The translations under genes were made by a program, and so were the position numbers. A model generated the notes under the pieces. It was not told the origin of the DNA. It saw only the letters and a list, made by a program, of their open reading frames with translations, and did not search any database. DNA of 64,000 nucleotides, from contig NZ_AEYW01000007.1 of NCBI RefSeq assembly GCF_000192475.1, positions 62,001 to 126,000 on the forward strand, read 5' to 3'. The stretch is from Ruegeria conchae. Its GTDB lineage: Bacteria > Pseudomonadota > Alphaproteobacteria > Rhodobacterales > Rhodobacteraceae. Below, piece by piece: positions 8,575-19,850 of this stretch (the stretch's first letter is position 1; the number at the start of each line of letters is the position of its first letter).

Positions 8575-10098
8575 TCACTTGATACGCTGACCGTTGGCCA
8601 GAATCTGTCCGTCCTCGGTGAACTCAATTTTCGAATTCAACGTGTCGGGTTCTTCGCCTGGAACAGCCATCAGACCCATCATCATACGGGCACCCAGCGC
8701 ATCGTTTTCCGAGACAAAGCCCATGCCGATCAGCTTGTCGAGCAGAGCATTTGCCCCAACAAGTTTCAGATTGGCGACGCCCGACGGGGCGGGTAGACCA
8801 TCAAACTCTTCGGTGTTGGAATTGTCGAACGTGAAGTCTCCGTTCCCGGTCAACTCTGCCCCGACCAGCGACACAAGCAGTTCGTTGATCTTCATTGAAT
8901 GCAACTCGCCCGGAACCACATCAGATGTCTCAAGCTCTTCCACTGCTTCTGGGTCCATGAAATCAACCAGAACCTTGGCGGTGCCGGTCGTATCCAACGC
9001 AATGGTTGCCGGATCACGGGGCAGCGCGCCTGCAGGGTCAAACATGCTCCACAAAATGTCGGACATGGTGAAATCGGTCAGGTTTATACCAAACCCGAAG
9101 GGCTGGATCTCTTCCGACGCCTGAACGGGGAACTCAAATTTCAGCCCGGCATTGGCCATTGCCATTTCGATCGGGAACGGCAGGTCGGCCGTTGTGACCG
9201 CCAGCTTCGTGCCGTTCTGCGCAAGATCGTAAACAAGTCTCTGGGCATCGATGCTGCCGGTAAATCTGCCACCCTCGGAACTGCTGCTCAGCGAAAACGG
9301 TTCGCCCTCGGATGTACCCGCCATTTCGGTGCTACCCGAGGCATAGGTAAAGGTCCCTGACGCGGCAAACCCTGCCTTATAGATGTCTTCAATACTTGCG
9401 ACATCCATGCCGGGTGGGATGATTGTATCACCGTTAAATTTCAGGTCATCAAGCTTGCCGCTGATCCGGCCCGTATCTTCGCTATCAGGCTCGTTAAAGG
9501 CGACGTCATAGGACAGACTGCCAGCGGTAAGTTGCTGCTCTATATTGCGCTTCTCGTTGATTTCCATCCGGGAAGCGCCAGCAATATCGTTCATCTGGAC
9601 ATTCAGGGCCAACATGTCATCTGGCGCAGTCTCACCGTCGAATTCCATCGAGTCCAGCGTCAGAGACAGGCTGTTCGCCGTATAGTCGTAAGTCATATTT
9701 TCGGGAGTACCCGACACGACCATTTCCAGAGCGTCATGAGAATAGACCAGATCGGCCGAGAATGTCTCCCCCTCAGCCTCACCCGAAATTGTCATTGGAA
9801 AGCTGGCAGGGAACCCGATATTGACAGTGCCGTCGCCATTCTCGGTCAGCGTCATCTCGGGGATGACCATATCAAATGTGCCTTCGGTATCCGGAATCGC
9901 CATTGCCATCGTCATGTTCGAGATGGTTGTGACGCTGCCCGATACGCTCTGCTCACCCGTTACGTCATAGCCCATCCCGCCCAGATAGGCCTGCCAGTCG
10001 GACCAGACATCATCGGCTGTTACATCTGCAAATGCGCCGTTTGTGGCAACGGCATATGCCAAAGCTGCACCGCAGCTGCGGCGAAGGAAAACAGTCAT
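8575..10098 (-). CDS. DUF2125-family exported protein
   Basis: A 507-residue protein beginning with a short signal peptide that ends near AFADVTADDVW. The mature part is a long beta-rich repeat-like sequence with many Asp, Glu, Gly and Thr residues and matches the style of the alphaproteobacterial DUF2125 family. Function is unknown; the signal peptide suggests a periplasmic or envelope location. I chose the ATG at 10098, which gives a proper signal peptide; the frame is open for 26 more codons upstream. It is divergent from the SDR gene and stands alone, with a hairpin at its end. Confidence 0.75.
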   Translation of the reverse strand: MTVFLRRSCGAALAYAVATNGAFADVTADDVWSDWQAYLGGMGYDVTGEQSVSGSVTTISNMTMAMAIPDTEGTFDMVIPEMTLTENGDGTVNIGFPASFPMTISGEAEGETFSADLVYSHDALEMVVSGTPENMTYDYTANSLSLTLDSMEFDGETAPDDMLALNVQMNDIAGASRMEINEKRNIEQQLTAGSLSYDVAFNEPDSEDTGRISGKLDDLKFNGDTIIPPGMDVASIEDIYKAGFAASGTFTYASGSTEMAGTSEGEPFSLSSSSEGGRFTGSIDAQRLVYDLAQNGTKLAVTTADLPFPIEMAMANAGLKFEFPVQASEEIQPFGFGINLTDFTMSDILWSMFDPAGALPRDPATIALDTTGTAKVLVDFMDPEAVEELETSDVVPGELHSMKINELLVSLVGAELTGNGDFTFDNSNTEEFDGLPAPSGVANLKLVGANALLDKLIGMGFVSENDALGARMMMGLMAVPGEEPDTLNSKIEFTEDGQILANGQRIK

Positions 10099-10230
10099 AA
10101 GAGAACCCTTCTTGATCAATTTGACGGCATCGTCGTGCCTGTAGCGATCAGCGTCAAGGGGGAAGGGGTGGACCAATTCCCCATTTGCGGGGTACGAGTT
10201 AAGACAATTTCAAATGCAGGGATTTAAGCG

Positions 10231-10980
10231 ATGCATATGCAAGGGAAAACTGTACTGATCACTGGGGCCAGCCGAGGTATCGGCGCAGAAGCCGGGCGCG
10301 TTTTTGCCGCAGCCGGGGCCCATGTGGCTCTGGTCGCGCGCAGCCGTGATCAGATCGAAGCGCTGGCTGCGGCGCTGGGTGAAAATGTGATCGCATTGGC
10401 TTGCGATGTCAGCGATTTTGCGCAGGTAGAACAGACAGTTGCCGACTGCATTGATCGGTTTGGTGCGCTGGACGTGCTGATCGGGAACGCGGGTGTGATC
10501 GATCCGATTTTTCATCTGTCGAACGCGGATACACAGGCTTGGAGCCATGCGATCGATATCAATCTAAAAGGTATCTTCTATGGAATGCGCGCGGCTTTGC
10601 CCATCATGCGGGCGTCAGGCGGGGGCACGGTTTTGACCGTCTCGTCCGGCGCGGCGTCTAATCCGGTGGAAGCCTGGAGCCACTATTGCGCCTCCAAAGC
10701 TGGTGCCAAGATGTTAACGGAATGCGTGCATTTGGAAGAGGCGCATCATGGCATCCGCGCCATGGGCTTGTCGCCGGGGACCGTGGCCACCGATATGCAG
10801 CGGGTGATCAAGGCCAGCGGTATCAACCCGGTCAGCCAGCTGGATTGGGACGATCATATCCCCGCAGATTGGCCGGCTCGGGCGTTGATGTGGATGTGTT
10901 CGGCGGATGCGGATGAGTTTTTGGGGACCGAGATATCGCTGCGCAATGAAGAAATTCGCAAACGAGTTGGTCTGACGTGA
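10231..10980 (+). CDS. Short-chain dehydrogenase/reductase (SDR)
   Basis: An NAD(P)-dependent oxidoreductase of 249 residues with the classical SDR features: the nucleotide-binding TGASRGIG near the N-terminus, NAG at the middle (IGNAGV), catalytic Ser in the VSSGAAS segment and YCASK with the catalytic Tyr and Lys. The substrate is unknown. Its stop codon overlaps the GTG start of the following crotonase gene, which in turn overlaps the VOC gene. The three are therefore likely made from one mRNA and act in one small pathway. A second ATG two codons in is an alternative start. Confidence 0.9.
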   Translation: MHMQGKTVLITGASRGIGAEAGRVFAAAGAHVALVARSRDQIEALAAALGENVIALACDVSDFAQVEQTVADCIDRFGALDVLIGNAGVIDPIFHLSNADTQAWSHAIDINLKGIFYGMRAALPIMRASGGGTVLTVSSGAASNPVEAWSHYCASKAGAKMLTECVHLEEAHHGIRAMGLSPGTVATDMQRVIKASGINPVSQLDWDDHIPADWPARALMWMCSADADEFLGTEISLRNEEIRKRVGLT

Positions 10981-11585
10981 TTGATCTGACCCAAGAAGAC
11001 GGGTTGTGGACGGTCACGTTGAACAACCCGGAAAAGGCCAATGCACTGACTTCAGCGATGCTGGGTGAATTGGTCCACATCGCAGAGACCGCAACTGAGG
11101 CCCGCGCGTTGATCTTGACCGGCGTAGGCCGGGTTTTCAGCGCAGGTGCAGATCTCGAGGAAGCGCGGGCGGGACTTGCAACCTCAGATCTGTGGGAACG
11201 ACTTTCGGGTGCGATTGCTGCGTTGCCCTGCCTGACGGTGGCGGCGCTCAATGGCACGCTGGCGGGTGGGGCCAACGGTATGGTTCTGGCCTGTGATCTG
11301 CGTATCACAGTTCCGTCAGCCAAGTTTTTCTATCCAGTCATGAAGCTGGGTTTTTTGCCGCAACCCTCTGATCCGAAACGGATGGCCGCTTTGATTGGCC
11401 CATCCAGAACTAAAATGATCTTGATGGCCGGGCAAAAGATCTCGGCCGAAGAAGCGTACAACTTTGGGTTGGTTGATCGGGTTGTCGAGGCCGATCTACT
11501 GATGCCCACCGCGCGGGAGTTGGTAGCAGACAGTCTGTCTGCTGACCCAGCAATTGCAGCTGGTATCGCCGGATTGTGCCCATGA
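10977..11585 (+). CDS. Enoyl-CoA hydratase/isomerase family protein (crotonase fold)
   Basis: A short crotonase-fold protein of 202 residues, compared with about 255 for a typical enoyl-CoA hydratase. It keeps the RALILTGVGRVFSAGADLEEA segment that forms part of the CoA site and oxyanion hole, and the LNGTLAGGANGMVLACDLRI segment. The usual C-terminal helical region is shortened. Because the superfamily includes hydratases, isomerases, decarboxylases and hydrolases, the reaction is left open. The start is GTG, overlapping the SDR stop; the stop overlaps the VOC start as ATGA. Confidence 0.87.
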   Translation: MIDLTQEDGLWTVTLNNPEKANALTSAMLGELVHIAETATEARALILTGVGRVFSAGADLEEARAGLATSDLWERLSGAIAALPCLTVAALNGTLAGGANGMVLACDLRITVPSAKFFYPVMKLGFLPQPSDPKRMAALIGPSRTKMILMAGQKISAEEAYNFGLVDRVVEADLLMPTARELVADSLSADPAIAAGIAGLCP

Positions 11586-12322
11586 GAATGGCTGCACTGC
11601 GCTTGCGAGTGACAGATCCGGATGGGTTGGCCGCGTTCTATCGTGATGCGCTTGGTATGTCGGTTCAGGCCGAAGGTGCCAATCGCCGCGTGGGATACCC
11701 CGGCTTGGATGCCGATCTTTTACTGATGCCGGGTGGCGGCGGCTACCGCCACGACCGTGGTCAACGCTATTGGAAGATTGGGATCACGCTGCCGAATGTT
11801 GATCTTGCAGCGGACATCCTGCACCAGAAGGGTATCGCGGTCAGCGCGCCGGGACAGTTTTTGGACATTGGCTACATGTGCCATCTGAGTGATCCCGAGG
11901 GGTTTGTTATCGAACTGCTGCAGCATGATTTCGAGGGTAACCGACCCGACGAAGCCGCCAGCCCGGACACCCCATTTGCCGAGGCCCACATTGGTCAGAT
12001 CACCTTGCGGACTGGTGACATCGCCGCTGAAGATGCGTTTTGCCGATCCCAGAGAATGACTTTGCTATCTATGCAAGATGTCGAACCTTACGGCTTTGAT
12101 CTGCATTTCTATGCGTTTACAGCCGACGCGCCTCCTAACCCCGATCTCTGGGCAGTCGAGAATCGCGAATGGCTGTGGAAGCGCCCCTACACGACGTTGG
12201 AGTTCCAACATATCCCAAGTGCTCGGTTTGCGCCGGTGCCGGATTATCTTGGGATTGAGGTCGAAGGATTGGCAGATCCACAAGAGGATGCGTTTGGTGA
12301 TCCATGGCTTCCGGGTGGTTAA
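11582..12322 (+). CDS. Two-domain VOC/glyoxalase-family protein
   Basis: A 246-residue vicinal-oxygen-chelate protein with two domain halves: the first starts with LRVTDPDGLAAFYRDALGM and ends in CHLSDPEGFVIELLQHDF, the second starts at HIGQITLRTGD. This arrangement resembles extradiol dioxygenases and glyoxalase-like proteins, which hold a divalent metal through His and Glu. The ATG at 11582 overlaps the crotonase stop; an upstream GTG is possible but has no better ribosome site. Its stop overlaps by 4 bp the stop of the convergent HNH gene. The substrate is unknown. Confidence 0.82.
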   Translation: MRMAALRLRVTDPDGLAAFYRDALGMSVQAEGANRRVGYPGLDADLLLMPGGGGYRHDRGQRYWKIGITLPNVDLAADILHQKGIAVSAPGQFLDIGYMCHLSDPEGFVIELLQHDFEGNRPDEAASPDTPFAEAHIGQITLRTGDIAAEDAFCRSQRMTLLSMQDVEPYGFDLHFYAFTADAPPNPDLWAVENREWLWKRPYTTLEFQHIPSARFAPVPDYLGIEVEGLADPQEDAFGDPWLPGG

Positions 12323-12615
12323 CGTCCACGCCGTTTACCGGGCACCTTTGAACGAAAACCCGGTGGGCGTTTACGCACCCAATCCAGAAACTTTTCCAGC
12401 CTTGGGTGCGTGCGCAGCGAATCGACCGTGTTGTAGTCGCGCGCCAATTCGGCCTCGGTGAGTGTTGCATGTACTTCTTTGTGACAGATCTGATGCAATA
12501 AAACGATTGGCCCGCCCTTGCCTCCTTTGAGCTTTGGGATCAGATGGTGCAGGCTACCACCCCCTTCAGGGATCGGGCGGTTACAGAGCGGGCAGATCGG
12601 ATCAGAATTTGCCAT
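12319..12615 (-). CDS. Small HNH-type (zinc-ribbon) protein
   Basis: A 98-residue protein with CPLC (residues 8-11), LHHLIPK (22-28) and HQICHKEVH (41-49), the spacing of a treble-clef HNH nuclease fold with a zinc site. The HH and later His could be the catalytic set, but the usual Asn is not obvious. It stands alone, so a defence or restriction role is not supported by neighbours. The basic C-terminal tail (KVPGKRRGR) would suit nucleic-acid binding. Activity is an inference. Confidence 0.75.
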   Translation of the reverse strand: MANSDPICPLCNRPIPEGGGSLHHLIPKLKGGKGGPIVLLHQICHKEVHATLTEAELARDYNTVDSLRTHPRLEKFLDWVRKRPPGFRSKVPGKRRGR

Positions 12616-12659
12616 GACCTAACTTTGCGCCGAAGCGTGCATTGGGCAAGAGGGACACA

Positions 12660-13838
12660 ATGGCGCAAACCGTTGTCATAGGAGCAGGACCAGCGGGATT
12701 GATTGCTGCCGAGCAACTTGCTGCTGCAGGGCATGAGGTTCTTGTGGCCGAAGCGAAACCTTCGGTGGCGCGCAAATTTTTGATGGCAGGAAAGTCTGGG
12801 CTGAACCTGACCAAAGACGAACCCTTTGAGACTCTTATTTCCGCATATGGGGAAGCTGCGAACTGGCTGCATCCGATGATCCAAGCGTTTGACGCGCAGG
12901 CGGTCATGTCTTGGGCCGGTGGTCTGGGGCAAAAGCTTTTCACAGGTTCAACTGGCCGTGTATTTCCCAAAGCGATGAAGGCATCGCCCTTATTGCGGGC
13001 GTGGTTGTCCCGACTTGATCGGGCTGGTGTCGAGATCAAAACCCGATGGCGCTGGAAAGGTTGGCAAAATGGTGCGTTGGTGTTTGAAACGCCCATTGGG
13101 GCACAGTATTGCACCCCAGACGCGACAATATTAGCGCTCGGCGGTGCCAGTTGGGCGCGGCTTGGATCGGATGGGGCATGGGCACCTTGGCTTGTAGAAC
13201 AAGGTGTCAGCGTGGCCCCGTTCGCACCCGCTAATGCGGCTCTTTCAGTCGATTGGAGCCCGTACATGCAGCCTCATTTTGGTGCAGCCCTAAAGTCGGT
13301 GAGATGGTGGGCAGGTCAATTTCAAAGTCGAGGTGAGGCGACGATTTCCGCAAAGGGCTTGGAAGGTGGGGGCCTGTATTCTCTGACGCCGGCACTTCGG
13401 AATGGCACGCCACTATTTGTGGATCTGGTTCCGGATATTTCGAAAGATGCGCTGCATGAGCGATTGAGTGCGAAGAAACCCAAGGCGACCCTGTCGCATT
13501 GGTTGAAAAATGGTTTGCGCCTGTCTTCGCAGAAGGTCGCTTTGTTTCATGAAATGACCAAAGGTAGCGATTTGGCACCATCGCATTGGGTCGAGACCCT
13601 GAAGAACCTGCCTTTACACCATTCTGGCCTGCGCCCGATGGATGAAGCGATCTCGACTGCAGGTGGTATTGAGCGTCATTCGGTGAATGAAGGCCTAATG
13701 CTGACCGCCTTGCCTGGCGTCTTCTGTGCAGGCGAGATGCTGGATTGGGAAGCACCAACTGGCGGTTATCTTCTGACCGGCTGTCTGGCGACGGGTCGAT
13801 GGGCTGGGCAGTCGGCAGTTGAATGGTTGAACCGCTAG
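12660..13838 (+). CDS. TIGR03862/HI0933-like FAD-dependent oxidoreductase
   Basis: A 392-residue flavoprotein of the BaiN/HI0933-like family. It has the FAD-binding GAGPAGLIAAEQLAAAG near the N-terminus, the GKSGLNLT segment typical of the family, and a C-terminal GEMLDWEAPTGGYLLTGCLATG that closes the FAD site. Proteins of this kind are common, but their substrates are mostly unknown. The ATG at 12660 follows a GAGGGA ribosome site. It is divergent from the HNH gene and converges on holA with only 3 bp between stops. Confidence 0.88.
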   Translation: MAQTVVIGAGPAGLIAAEQLAAAGHEVLVAEAKPSVARKFLMAGKSGLNLTKDEPFETLISAYGEAANWLHPMIQAFDAQAVMSWAGGLGQKLFTGSTGRVFPKAMKASPLLRAWLSRLDRAGVEIKTRWRWKGWQNGALVFETPIGAQYCTPDATILALGGASWARLGSDGAWAPWLVEQGVSVAPFAPANAALSVDWSPYMQPHFGAALKSVRWWAGQFQSRGEATISAKGLEGGGLYSLTPALRNGTPLFVDLVPDISKDALHERLSAKKPKATLSHWLKNGLRLSSQKVALFHEMTKGSDLAPSHWVETLKNLPLHHSGLRPMDEAISTAGGIERHSVNEGLMLTALPGVFCAGEMLDWEAPTGGYLLTGCLATGRWAGQSAVEWLNR

Positions 13839-13841
13839 GCT

Positions 13842-14870
13842 TCAGCCGGATCTGGCCAGCATCGCCAAGCGGATCATGGCCCTCTCCACCAGCGCCATTG
13901 CTGGTGCGGTTTGGCCAGCCGAGCGCAAGGACAGGTCAGTATCGGTCAGAACCGTTAATGCGGTCTGCAATTTCTGTGCCCCCCAACCCTGGGCTTGCCG
14001 TAAGATCCGATCGCGCCGTTTGCCATAGACCGGAGGGCGCAATTTGCCGATTCCCTGTGCCGCTCCGCCTGGATCTGACGCACAGGCATAGAGAGTTCGG
14101 AAATGTCGCGTGGCACCGATACACAAGGTTACCGCATTGGTGCCCTGCGCCTGCAACCGCCGGATCAATGGCCCGATCTCTTGTGCACGGCCTTCGGCGA
14201 CAACGTTCAACACATCATCCAGTGCGGCCTCAGTCGACCGTGGCGCGCATGCCTCGATATCTTCTATGATCAGTTCGCTTGTGTCGCCACGCTTGTAAAG
14301 CGACAGTTTCTCAACGGTTTGCGTGAAATCGCCGGGGCTCAGCGCCATGGCGAGCTCGCTGAGGGCCGACATCGAATCACGCGGAATATTCTGTAATCCG
14401 GCTTGCGCTAGAATTCGTTCCACCTCGGCCCGAGAGGGTGGATCATCATAGATACCAACGGCGTACGCTGCCGGGTTCGCCTCAAACGCTTTGCGGATTT
14501 TTGAGCTGGGTTTGAGCTGACCAGCGGTTACAACAATTTGTGCGTCGCCATGATCCCAGTCTTCCAAAGCGGCAAGAATCGCGGGCGCTGCCACATCTGT
14601 CGTGTCTTCGACAAATACCGCGCGGGGTCCGGGAAAAAACCCGACCGCCTTTACTGCGTCCAGCAACAAGGCCGGGTCGCTGCGCAGCTCGCTTCCGGGG
14701 ATTCGGGTCAGGCGCATTTCTTCTTCCGCGCCGGGTCCAAGCAGGGCGGCCAGTACCTGTTGGCGTTTCAGGGCAACCCGCATGGCGTCCGCGCCGTAGA
14801 TCAGCAAACCCGCTTTGCCCTCATCCGGCTTGGCAAAATATCCGTCAGCCTCGCGCGGGCTCAGCTTCAT
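13842..14870 (-). CDS. holA: DNA polymerase III delta subunit HolA
   Basis: HolA opens the sliding clamp within the clamp loader during chromosome replication. The 342-residue protein matches the family in length and layout: an N-terminal AAA-like domain without a functional P-loop (LLIYGADAMRVALKRQQVLAALLG) and the C-terminal helical domain (PVYGKRRDRILRQAQGW). Its start overlaps the end of lptE by 4 bp, in the leuS-lptE-holA order common in alphaproteobacteria. Confidence 0.93.
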   Translation of the reverse strand: MKLSPREADGYFAKPDEGKAGLLIYGADAMRVALKRQQVLAALLGPGAEEEMRLTRIPGSELRSDPALLLDAVKAVGFFPGPRAVFVEDTTDVAAPAILAALEDWDHGDAQIVVTAGQLKPSSKIRKAFEANPAAYAVGIYDDPPSRAEVERILAQAGLQNIPRDSMSALSELAMALSPGDFTQTVEKLSLYKRGDTSELIIEDIEACAPRSTEAALDDVLNVVAEGRAQEIGPLIRRLQAQGTNAVTLCIGATRHFRTLYACASDPGGAAQGIGKLRPPVYGKRRDRILRQAQGWGAQKLQTALTVLTDTDLSLRSAGQTAPAMALVERAMIRLAMLARSG

Positions 14871-15344
14871 GCGGACAGGCCCGGTGTGGCATATAGACGA
14901 TTCACGATCTGATCGGCCAGTATCACCATCAATCGCTCGGTCGCGTCGCGTTCATCAGCCAATGTTGAGACGGTCGAGCCAGCGGCAGAATAACCGACGA
15001 AATCTGTGACCTGTCCAGAGGCAAGGACCTGCCCGGTCGCGTTGGACTTCAACTCGTATCTGGCATTGCCATCAATCGTGTAGCGATTGGTTTCATTTGC
15101 CGTCGTGATTGAGGCTCGGCGGGTGACCGTCGAAACCACGACATCTAGTTTGTATTCATTGCCGGAGGTCGCGCTTCGGCCCAATTTACGCTCAAGATTC
15201 TGTACCAGCAGAAAACTTTCGACCGTATTCGGTGCTGATACCTCAACCTTGCCATCCAGAGCCGAGCCTGATCCACCGGGTGCATAGACCGGCTCGAACC
15301 CGCAAGCGGCAAGCGCTAGCGGCATCAACAGCAAGGTTCTGCGA

Positions 15345-15358
<14 letters not shown>
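14867..15358 (-). CDS. lptE: LPS-assembly lipoprotein LptE
   Basis: LptE is the outer-membrane lipoprotein that plugs LptD and helps insert lipopolysaccharide. The 163-residue protein starts with a lipoprotein signal ([17 protein letters not shown]) whose lipobox cysteine is followed by the GFxPVY motif typical of LptE. It lies between leuS and holA and overlaps both (14 bp and 4 bp), which supports the call despite low conservation elsewhere. Confidence 0.93.
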
Positions 15359-17897
<2,539 letters not shown>

Positions 17898-17909
17898 GGT
17901 GCGGTCCTT

Positions 17910-17943
17910 CGTGAATGAAAACGCCGGGTATGAACCCGGCGTT
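17910..17943 (-). terminator. Rho-independent terminator of the DUF3576 gene
   Basis: A perfect 10-bp stem, AACGCCGGGT with ACCCGGCGTT and a 4-base loop, lies at 17920-17943 just after the DUF3576 gene. On the minus strand it is followed by TTTC. It isolates that gene from leuS. Confidence 0.75.
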
Positions 17944-17969
17944 GTATTATTGTGATTTCTTGCGGGTTG

Positions 17970-18458
17970 CTAGAACTTGTTGTCAGCAATCCGTAGCTGA
18001 CGGGCCCGGGATAGGATTGCATCCTCAACCGCGCGAGAGGTTGCCGCACTGACCGGGGAACCGCCACTGGTTTGAAGCGCAACAGAAAGTGAGCGCGCCT
18101 CGAGCGCTGGATCACTAATATGTACCGTTGCGCGATACGACCGCCCGCCGCCGGGCGGCCTTCCGTAACCGGTAACGATCACACCTGTAAACGGATCAAC
18201 CTCTTCAATGGGCAGGAAATTCAGCACATCCAGTGACGCGGCCCAAAGATAGCGGTTTACCTGCGTTACCTGCTCGGATGTGTCCGGGCCGAAGATGTCC
18301 CATATCGTTGTACGATTCGGATCATTCAGCTCGCGCTCTTCTGACGAGCTGCCATCAACGGTCAAAACGCTGGCGTCTCCTGGCGGCAGTCGCCCGCGAC
18401 TACAGGCAGAGACAGTCGCCGTCACCATGATCAAACCCAGAATCGTTATCAGGCGCAT
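17970..18458 (-). CDS. DUF3576-family lipoprotein
   Basis: A 162-residue alphaproteobacterial protein of unknown function (DUF3576 type). The N-terminus is a short lipoprotein-like signal (ITILGLIMVTATVSACSRG) with a lipobox cysteine, so it is probably anchored in the envelope. The central part (TTIWDIFGPDTSEQVTQVNRYLWAASLDVLNFLP, given here only in outline) and the following Pro/Gly stretch are the recognisable core. It precedes leuS on the same strand but has its own terminator. Confidence 0.8.
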   Translation of the reverse strand: MRLITILGLIMVTATVSACSRGRLPPGDASVLTVDGSSSEERELNDPNRTTIWDIFGPDTSEQVTQVNRYLWAASLDVLNFLPIEEVDPFTGVIVTGYGRPPGGGRSYRATVHISDPALEARSLSVALQTSGGSPVSAATSRAVEDAILSRARQLRIADNKF

Positions 18459-18740
18459 CGTTGGAAGGTCCTGTTTTACTTGTTTTGTACTGTTTGAATG
18501 TCACTCCTAGACAAGGAGTGGTGCTGCAACAAGCCTATTCTTTACATATGGGCGTGAGTTGCCCGCAGGACCTGGCGGAAAATCGACTGTGGCATCCTTG
18601 CACCAATTCGATCTGAATGACGGCAAGGCGTTTATGCCAAGCTTGCGCAACCGGGGTAAAAAAAGCGAAACGATGTCCGTGCTGAGACACGTGCTTTGCA
18701 TGTGTCGAGTAGAAATATCTTTGAAACCGAGGGAAACAAG
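18459..18740 (+). promoter_or_regulatory. Porin promoter/leader region with hairpin
   Basis: This 282-bp divergent gap lies between the DUF3576 gene and the porin. I see no convincing gene in it. A hairpin GACACGTGC-TTT-GCATGTGTC (one G-U pair as RNA) lies at 18686-18706, about 35 bases before the porin ATG. It is a candidate for control of mRNA stability or translation. Promoter boxes could not be assigned with confidence. Confidence 0.4.
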
Positions 18741-19748
18741 ATGAAAAAAGTTCTCTTCGCATCGACCGCTCTGATCGCAACCGCAAGTGTTGCAGCGGCC
18801 GACGTTAAATTCAGCGGTTATGGCCGCTTTGGTATTGGTTACCTGGAAGACCGTACCGGCACCGTTGATTCGATTGATGGCGGCACCGCTTCTGGCGTTG
18901 ACACCGACAACACAATCCTGATCTCGCGTTTCCGTCTGAACATCGACGGCACCGCAGAAACCGACGGTGGTGTTGAGTTCTCGGCTCGTGTTCGTCTGCA
19001 AGCTGACGAAAACGCCGGCAACGGCGAAGCAGGCACAGCTCAGCTGAGCGGCGCGCGCTTCTCGGCAATCTACGGCGGTCTGCGTGTTGACGCGGGCAAC
19101 GTATCGGGTGCCTTCGACAACCTGGCAAACTACTACGGTAACGAGCCTGGTCTGGAATTCTTCATCGGTCAGTATGCTGCTGTTGACTACAGCTTCCTGG
19201 CATTCTCGTCGACCGGCGCAGGTTCGAACGCTGTGTTCTTCCAGTACGCAGTTGGCGATTTCGCCTTTGGCGCGTCGTATGACCAAGCCACTTTTGCTGA
19301 AACTGCAACTGCCGGTGCAGACACCGACAGCGGCGACCGCTGGGATATCAGTGCAACTTACACCTTCGGCAACGTCACAGCCGCTCTGGCCTATGGTCAG
19401 ACCGACCGTCCGTTCGGTGGTGAGAAAGACACTCTGACCGTACTGACCTTGGGCGCTGACTTCGGCGACTTCAACGGTACCCTGTTTGTAGCTGACGATG
19501 ACGTTGCAGCAGATAACCTGAACGGCACCGCGTATGGTTTCTCGCTGGCCTATAACCTGGGCGCGGCAACCACTCTGACCGCTGCTTACGGTGACGGTAG
19601 CGCAGACGACGACACCCAGCAGTACGGCATCGGCTTCATCCATGACCTGGGTGGCGGTGTGTCGCTGAAAGGTGGTCTGGGCAACACCAAAGCTGGTGAC
19701 GGCGACAGCCGCGTTCGCGCAGACTTCGGTGTCAACTTCAACTTCTAA
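18741..19748 (+). CDS. Outer-membrane porin (general porin, alphaproteobacterial type)
   Basis: A 335-residue general diffusion porin. The first 20 residues are a signal peptide ending in VAAADVKFSGYGRFGIGY, the usual first beta strand of this family, and the protein ends in Phe (GVNFNF), as outer-membrane barrels do for BAM recognition. The body is rich in Asp, Gly and Thr, with alternating strand patterns. Codon use is strongly biased (for example CTG, GGC, AAC, GAC), as in highly expressed genes. The ATG at 18741 is preceded by GAGGGAAA. A strong terminator follows. Confidence 0.93.
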   Translation: MKKVLFASTALIATASVAAADVKFSGYGRFGIGYLEDRTGTVDSIDGGTASGVDTDNTILISRFRLNIDGTAETDGGVEFSARVRLQADENAGNGEAGTAQLSGARFSAIYGGLRVDAGNVSGAFDNLANYYGNEPGLEFFIGQYAAVDYSFLAFSSTGAGSNAVFFQYAVGDFAFGASYDQATFAETATAGADTDSGDRWDISATYTFGNVTAALAYGQTDRPFGGEKDTLTVLTLGADFGDFNGTLFVADDDVAADNLNGTAYGFSLAYNLGAATTLTAAYGDGSADDDTQQYGIGFIHDLGGGVSLKGGLGNTKAGDGDSRVRADFGVNFNF

Positions 19749-19770
19749 GTTGATTTGAACCGCAAGGTTT

Positions 19771-19806
19771 AAGGGCAGGTCTTCGGACCTGCCCTTTTCT
19801 TTTTTG
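19771..19806 (+). terminator. Rho-independent terminator of the porin gene
   Basis: An 11-bp perfect stem (AAGGGCAGGTC with GACCTGCCCTT) closed by a TTCG tetraloop is followed by a long T-rich run. This is the strongest terminator in the window and fits a highly expressed porin. Confidence 0.93.
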
Positions 19807-19850
19807 TCTACATGATGTTTTGCTGCAGCAAACGCAAAATGAGAGGCCCC

